Positions 60,001-64,000 of a stretch of 64,000 nt of DNA are shown here, piece by piece (position 1 is the stretch's first letter; the number at the start of each line of letters is the position of its first letter). Position numbers and translations under genes: made by a program. Below the pieces are notes generated by a model that ran no database searches, had not been told where the DNA came from, and saw only the letters and a list, made by a program, of their open reading frames with translations. Location of the stretch: the NCBI RefSeq assembly GCF_036370855.1, contig NC_088099.1, forward strand, positions 76,859,218 through 76,923,217, written 5' to 3'. This stretch comes from Dromaius novaehollandiae. Taxonomy: Eukaryota > Chordata > Aves > Casuariiformes > Dromaiidae.

Positions 60001-60597
60001 ATTTAAAAAAATGTTTTCAAGGGCTAAATGATGTAAAAGCAAACCAGAGGACATGTTAGTATCCCCAAAATGATTATAGCATTTTATGTGTAAAACCCTG
60101 AAAATGAGTCTCTCTTAATCCCTTAATAACTCTTAGCCAAGCTCAACATTTGGCAGTGTATAAAAGTTTACTGATGATTTTGCAGAGATCTGATTTCCTG
60201 ATTTTCATTAATGAAACTGTATTCTTTTCCCTTCGTTGTGCCAAAAGCCTGATAAAATACATTTTTTTAAAATTTCCTATGTAGTATAATTTCTACCAAA
60301 GTAGAAAGGTATTAGAAGTATAAAGTGTCTTTTAAAAATTTCTCTTTATTTTCCTTAGCAACAAGTATTGTATGACATCCTCAAACAATGTAGACCATCT
60401 TTTACTGAACTTAACCTTGTGTGACATAATGGTTTCACTGGCAAGTGCTTCAACACTGCAGACAGATTCTGGTTGGCTAGATATGATAAGGAAATTTGTG
60501 ACAGATACTCTTCAGGATGGCAGCAGGCTGAATAGCAAGCAGGTGAACAGATTGCTTGGTGTTACTTGGAGACTAATGCAAATACAGCAAAACAAAG
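47902..60597 (+). CDS. TEX10: TEX10 (testis-expressed 10, Ipi1 homologue), 5' half
   Basis: TEX10 is the vertebrate Ipi1 homologue. With PELP1 and WDR18 it forms the core of the nucleolar/nucleoplasmic rixosome, which works with LAS1L and SENP3 in ITS2 processing and 60S subunit release and has reported roles in heterochromatin silencing. Five coding exons (47902-48081, 48893-49599, 54886-55129, 57918-58030, 60359-60597) splice in frame into about 494 residues. The first 25 residues are a basic, NLS-like segment ([16 protein letters not shown]). Residues 61-296 form the conserved helical Ipi1/ARM-like region ([32 protein letters not shown]). The start is the ATG at 47902, with A at -3. The vertebrate protein is about 930 residues, so the C-terminal half lies past 64,000. 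No stop or frameshift was found in the exons. Confidence 0.97.
48082..48892 (+). other. TEX10: TEX10 intron 2 (811 bp)
   Basis: Short intron with a 13-base T run near 48,423. No repeat family or exon is recognised. Confidence 0.7.
48893..49599 (+). CDS. TEX10: TEX10 large exon (residues 61-296)
   Basis: The acceptor is TCCTTATAG and the donor CTGAG|GTGAGA (707 nt, ends at phase 2). It begins [15 protein letters not shown], as in mammalian TEX10 from memory, and carries most of the Ipi1-type helical repeat region. The segment after [10 protein letters not shown] is shorter and more diverged than the mammalian version I recall. Confidence 0.97.
51381..51442 (+). repeat. Diverged 31-bp tandem duplication in TEX10 intron 3
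   Basis: Two adjacent copies, starting TCTGTAATGCTTTTTGAGG at 51381 and TCTGTAGTGCTCTTTGAGG at 51412, differ at several positions. Confidence 0.8.
53061..53114 (+). repeat. 27-bp tandem duplication in TEX10 intron 3
   Basis: ATAAAAGGGACATAGAGCA followed by ATCATGTC occurs twice head to tail with a single A/G difference, so the duplication is recent. Confidence 0.88.
54886..55129 (+). CDS. TEX10: TEX10 exon (residues 296-377)
   Basis: The acceptor is GTCATTTAG and the donor AAAATG|GTAAGG (244 nt). Diagnostic peptides are [20 protein letters not shown] and [17 protein letters not shown], both close to mammalian TEX10. Confidence 0.96.
55130..57917 (+). other. TEX10: TEX10 intron 4 (2.8 kb)
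   Basis: AT-rich intron with a (TG)n/(TATACA) microsatellite near 56,378-56,450. An open frame of about 145 codons on the - strand (56,123-56,560) runs through this microsatellite and is not credible as a gene. Confidence 0.65.
56378..56450. repeat. TG/TA microsatellite
   Basis: (TG)9 is followed by two ATACATATATGTGTAT-type palindromic segments, a simple repeat. Confidence 0.85.
57918..58030 (+). CDS. TEX10: TEX10 exon (residues 378-415)
   Basis: The acceptor is CTTAATAG and the donor AAAGG|GTAAGA (113 nt). The peptide runs from [17 protein letters not shown] to a basic KHKKKDSCK, parallel to the mammalian LRKNYLIDFKHHFM segment. Confidence 0.95.
58031..60358 (+). other. TEX10: TEX10 intron 5 (2.3 kb)
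   Basis: Intronic DNA. A 154-codon open frame at 58,501-58,965 has no recognisable domain or splice partners and is treated as chance. No assignable repeat. Confidence 0.65.
60359..60597 (+). CDS. TEX10: TEX10 exon (residues 415-494), last in window
   Basis: The acceptor is TTTTCCTTAG and the donor AACAAAG|GTAAGA (239 nt, ends at phase 1). Diagnostic peptides are [20 protein letters not shown] and [16 protein letters not shown]. The following exon is not found before 64,000. Confidence 0.96.
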
Positions 60598-63500
60598 GTA
60601 AGATGTGAATAGTTTCTAAAAAGCCAAATATACACACTGACAAAGAGATTGAGTTATTCTGGCGTTTTCAGGTCACTTTATCTCGCATCCTCAGTTACTT
60701 CATAATGTATTTTTTCTGTAAAGATAAATTTCCTGGTTATCCTTGTACTTCGCATTGAAAATTGCTTGATTTTTAAGAATGCTGTTAGATTCATACTGTT
60801 GATATGCAAAGTAGCAGTATATTTCTGTATCTGTTTTTCTTTTTACTTTTTAAGAAGCTGTTATGTATGAGAAGGCAAACAGTTTTCTTTTCGGGGGGGG
60901 CGGGGAATCATGTAGCTCTGTCCTACTAATTGTATTTTAACATTCCACTCCTTATTTAAAATCATTAAGGCAGCTTGTGTAATGCATTACATCAGTAATG
61001 TCTGACTATTCTGGTTCTTTGATAACATGAAATGCCAAGATAGCGCTGATGAAAGCTGCTGGAGAATATTTTCCGAGATGTTTGTTTTGAGTTCTTTTCC
61101 AAGGGAAAAGATATTTCTAGTTATGACCTGTAGGACTAGTACAGGTTCATTGGTTTTGTTTTCGTGTGGCTTTTCAAGTACTGCTTGATTATATTGCAGA
61201 TAAAACCTTGCTTGACATGACTTTTCAGTTAATTGATGTAGGTCTTTTTAAAGAAAGGTATTTGTCAGAAGTCTGAAGGTGGCAGGGGTCTGTTGTATTT
61301 TGCCTGTCTGATAGAAGTGAATTCCACAGCTGAGTAGCCAAGTACAGTCTATAGAAAATGCTCTGCCCTTGGCAGCAGATTTCATTGTATTGCAAGATGA
61401 AAAGATGGCAAATGATCCCTCAAATATATTTTGCCAGTTAGTATGATATCTCCTTCCAAGTTCCTTTTAATTAGGAATCCATCTGTTCCTATCTCCCTGA
61501 CAACAAAGATAACAACTAATCTTTCCTACCTATGTTCCAAATTTAGCTTCCTGTTGAAGGCAAATAATAGATAAATCTCTGACTCTGGACCGTCTCATCA
61601 ACTGAGCTAAAGCAGAAGAGTACCTATCCAGGAAAGTACTTTCCCAACAATTGTTAGACTGTTAAATCAGACACTTCACACTTTTCCCGATAATGAAACA
61701 TTGATTTTTGTTTAGTCTACCAGACTTTTGCTAGATAAAGGAGAATATCTGGTATTTTCTAAGCAAAGTGGCCAGTTCAGTGTAACAACTTTCCTCTGGA
61801 ATGCAGCAAGTAAACCAAATGAGCTAAAAAAAAAGCTTCAGTGGAATTCCAAAAGATGGATATGTGTGGATCTGTCTGCTGATCCTGCAAAGATTTAGGA
61901 ATTTCACTGCAAACGGGAAGCCATTTTGTTTACCTCAGGTATCTGCATCTCTGTGTGAACAATCTGTCTCATCCCTTCAACATAATCCTCATATAGCACA
62001 AAAAACCTGAGAGGATGCTGGTAAAAGCTTCATTTGTTAGATGTAGAGGAAATATAAAGGAAGCTTTTTTTTCCTTTGTCAAGTTTGGTGCTCCAGAAAT
62101 TCTGAACTGTGTTGTGTAAGATGATATTGCAAAAATTGGAACTTGCCTAAGATATGACTCTGTGTTGAAACATATTTTAAATTGAGATTAAGAGCCTGAA
62201 AGGGAAAGACTTTTTTTTCTCTTCAGAAGAGAATGTAAAAAAAAATCAACCACTGAAATAAAAAAAATTTATAATAGAATAGAAATCAAATTAGAGAATT
62301 AAATGAGAAAATGCTCAGGAGGTTGATTATGGTTTTATTTAAGTATGGTCATCTTTTTCCAGCCCTTCTTTCAATATTGTCTATTTTGCGGGGTTTTTCT
62401 ATGCTGAGGTGAAATGCACATATCCACCATTTGCTCTGTCTAGAAGAGCTTTGAATTGTAACTTACGAAGATTCCTCTCCACAGTTTAAGATCAAATTCT
62501 GGATCTGCTCTCTGTAATTAGCAAGTCGGCTGCTTTCTTGCTCTCCCAGGTAAGACTGTAGCAGCAGCTTACCTGCTAGGTGTAATTTTGGTAACTTTTC
62601 TTTGAGTAACAAAGAGAGCACACTTGGTCACTTCAGAAGAGGAGGAAAGTTGCCATGCGCTGATTAAAGTTTAAACAGGTTAAAAAGACTTTAGGACATT
62701 GGTTATATTTTGGAAGGCCACACAATGTGGACCTTGTAAATACTCCTTTTTAATAATACCTTTTAAAATTGCTTCTGTTTTTAAACTTATGTTTATACAA
62801 AACAATTCAAATAGTGGGATCTACTTTACTTGATAATACTTTATCTGATAAGTTTGTGAAATTAAAAGGAGTAAGCTAATGTTTTTGATGCAATAAAAAT
62901 GACTTAATTTATCTTAATTAAAATCCATTTCTAATATTTGCTTCATTTGCCAGTTGGCAAATTTGTTAGATTTCAGTTTCTAAATGCCGCTATGCTTTAT
63001 GCTTGAGTATGACTGTGAATATATATAAATATATATAAATTCTCACTGTATGGTAACTTAAATATTTTCCCTGATGATAGGACCAGCCCCTGAAATGGAT
63101 CTGCAATCACTTGTAGTATAGCATTGTCACTACTGATCTGCCCCTTAAAAAAAGGTGACATCTGTGTAGCTCTGTTCAGTGTGGAACTTGTAATTGTGCC
63201 TGGTTTTGAATATATAACTTACTAAGGCTGCTCTGTACATTGGAATGGAAAGACGGAGGTTTTCTAGTCTTGGATTATGAAGACAATGGAAAGAATTGAT
63301 TGCTGCTACATATATCTTTTGACAGCAATGAATTTCTCAGGCAAGCACTATTGAGACAACTTGGGTGGGGGCCAGTGCCCTTCATATGTCTCTTACCAAC
63401 TTTTAAGATCCTTCCCCTATTCTTTCCAGACCTTGTCTTCTCAGAATTCAGGTATGAAAGTGTGAATATCATATATTTTTAATTTTTACTTCCAGTGTTA

Positions 63501-64000
63501 TAGTCTGTCTTTTGAGTAAAACGAGGTGTTTAGTCTGATTGTTTCTCCTTTTACTATAACTTGTGAACTTGCTGGCAAATTTTAGCCAGCCTTAACAGAA
63601 GGATAGAACTGTCAAACATGTTCCATAGTTAAGACTGGTGATAACATGGAATTGGCTAGAGCTTCAGAAAAGAAAAGGCTGCAGTACGAGTTTAGCAGGT
63701 TTTTTTGCATTGGCTTGCCAGTGGCCTTTCAGTATATGCTACTGTTTGGTTAACCTGCAAACATGATTTGGAGCAACCTGGTAGTTCAGAGACATGGAAA
63801 GCAGTTAAGGCTGGTGTATAGGTAGGGAAACAGGGTTAATATAGAGAGAACTGAAGGCATTGTGGCAATGAGGTTTGGGGAGAGTACAGGTGAAGACTAA
63901 AGATAAAGATCAGGTGAGGTTATGGGGGTGAATACAGTTATTGCTTTAGGGAGAAAGTAAGTAGAACGCATCCACTTACTGTCCACTTATGGAAAATAAG
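60598..64000 (+). other. TEX10: TEX10 intron 6, incomplete
   Basis: I searched by eye for the next TEX10 exon (mammalian YQQRGLILPVRTLLLKFF region) and did not find it, so this intron exceeds 3.4 kb. It contains a G-run near 60,893, a tRNA-like relic near 61,600 and an AT microsatellite near 63,019-63,040. Confidence 0.6.
61565..61628 (-). repeat. Possible tRNA-derived SINE relic
   Basis: Read on the - strand, CTTTAGCTCAGTTGATGAGA contains a sequence like the tRNA/pol III A box (TAGCTCAGTTG). No clear B box (GGTTCGAATCC-like) follows at the expected spacing, so this is at best a decayed tRNA-derived repeat and not a working tRNA gene. Confidence 0.35.

Noticed and set aside
61565..61628. Functional tRNA gene on the - strand
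   Set aside because: No cloverleaf can be completed, no B box and no pol III terminator at the right distance. It is kept only as a possible SINE relic.

Overview
This is vertebrate nuclear DNA, most likely from a bird or another sauropsid. Protein-coding exons are interrupted by AT-rich introns with GT/AG boundaries, there is a sharp CpG island, and the recognisable interspersed repeats are diverged CR1 LINE pieces whose 3' ends resemble reptile/bird CR1 (recognised by eye). No prokaryotic gene organisation is present.

Left half (1 to about 31,765): one continuous C+T-rich, G-poor satellite field. It alternates between two hexamer themes, TTTGCC and degenerate telomeric CCTAAC (CGTAAC, GCTAAC, CCTGAC), joined again and again through CTAGATGCC. 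Positions 1-20,036 are a higher-order repeat (HOR): eight full units of 2.36-2.46 kb plus a truncated ninth. Units come in two forms, called A and B here, in the order A B B B A B A B. The three consecutive B units repeat at exactly 2,377 bp with only a few substitutions seen. From 20,037 to 31,765 the same vocabulary continues without the HOR, with local tandem duplications of 180, 49 and 11 bp. The + strand carries the CCCTAA sense, as expected when the chromosome end lies to the left, so a subtelomeric block is the best reading. The many ORFs here are by-products of hexamer repetition, not genes. The field ends in a pure polypyrimidine tract (about 31,766-31,920).

Middle (31,921-44,030): single-copy DNA carrying the 3' end of a + strand gene I cannot name. 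Five exons between 32,791 and 39,738 splice in frame into 217 codons and a stop. No start codon or 5' exon is visible between it and the satellite, so the gene is either split by the satellite field or truncated by it. Its last intron holds a long, old CR1 copy.

Right half (about 44,030-64,000): a CpG-island promoter followed by the 5' half of TEX10 (+ strand), the vertebrate Ipi1 homologue and a subunit of the PELP1-TEX10-WDR18 (rixosome) complex of 60S ribosome maturation. A non-coding first exon is probable. Five coding exons (47,902-60,597) encode about 494 residues, a little over half of the roughly 930-residue protein, and the rest lies beyond the window. Both genes are transcribed away from the satellite. 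I found no operon-like linkage and no novel enzymatic or defence system; the novelty is in the satellite architecture and the gene that abuts it.
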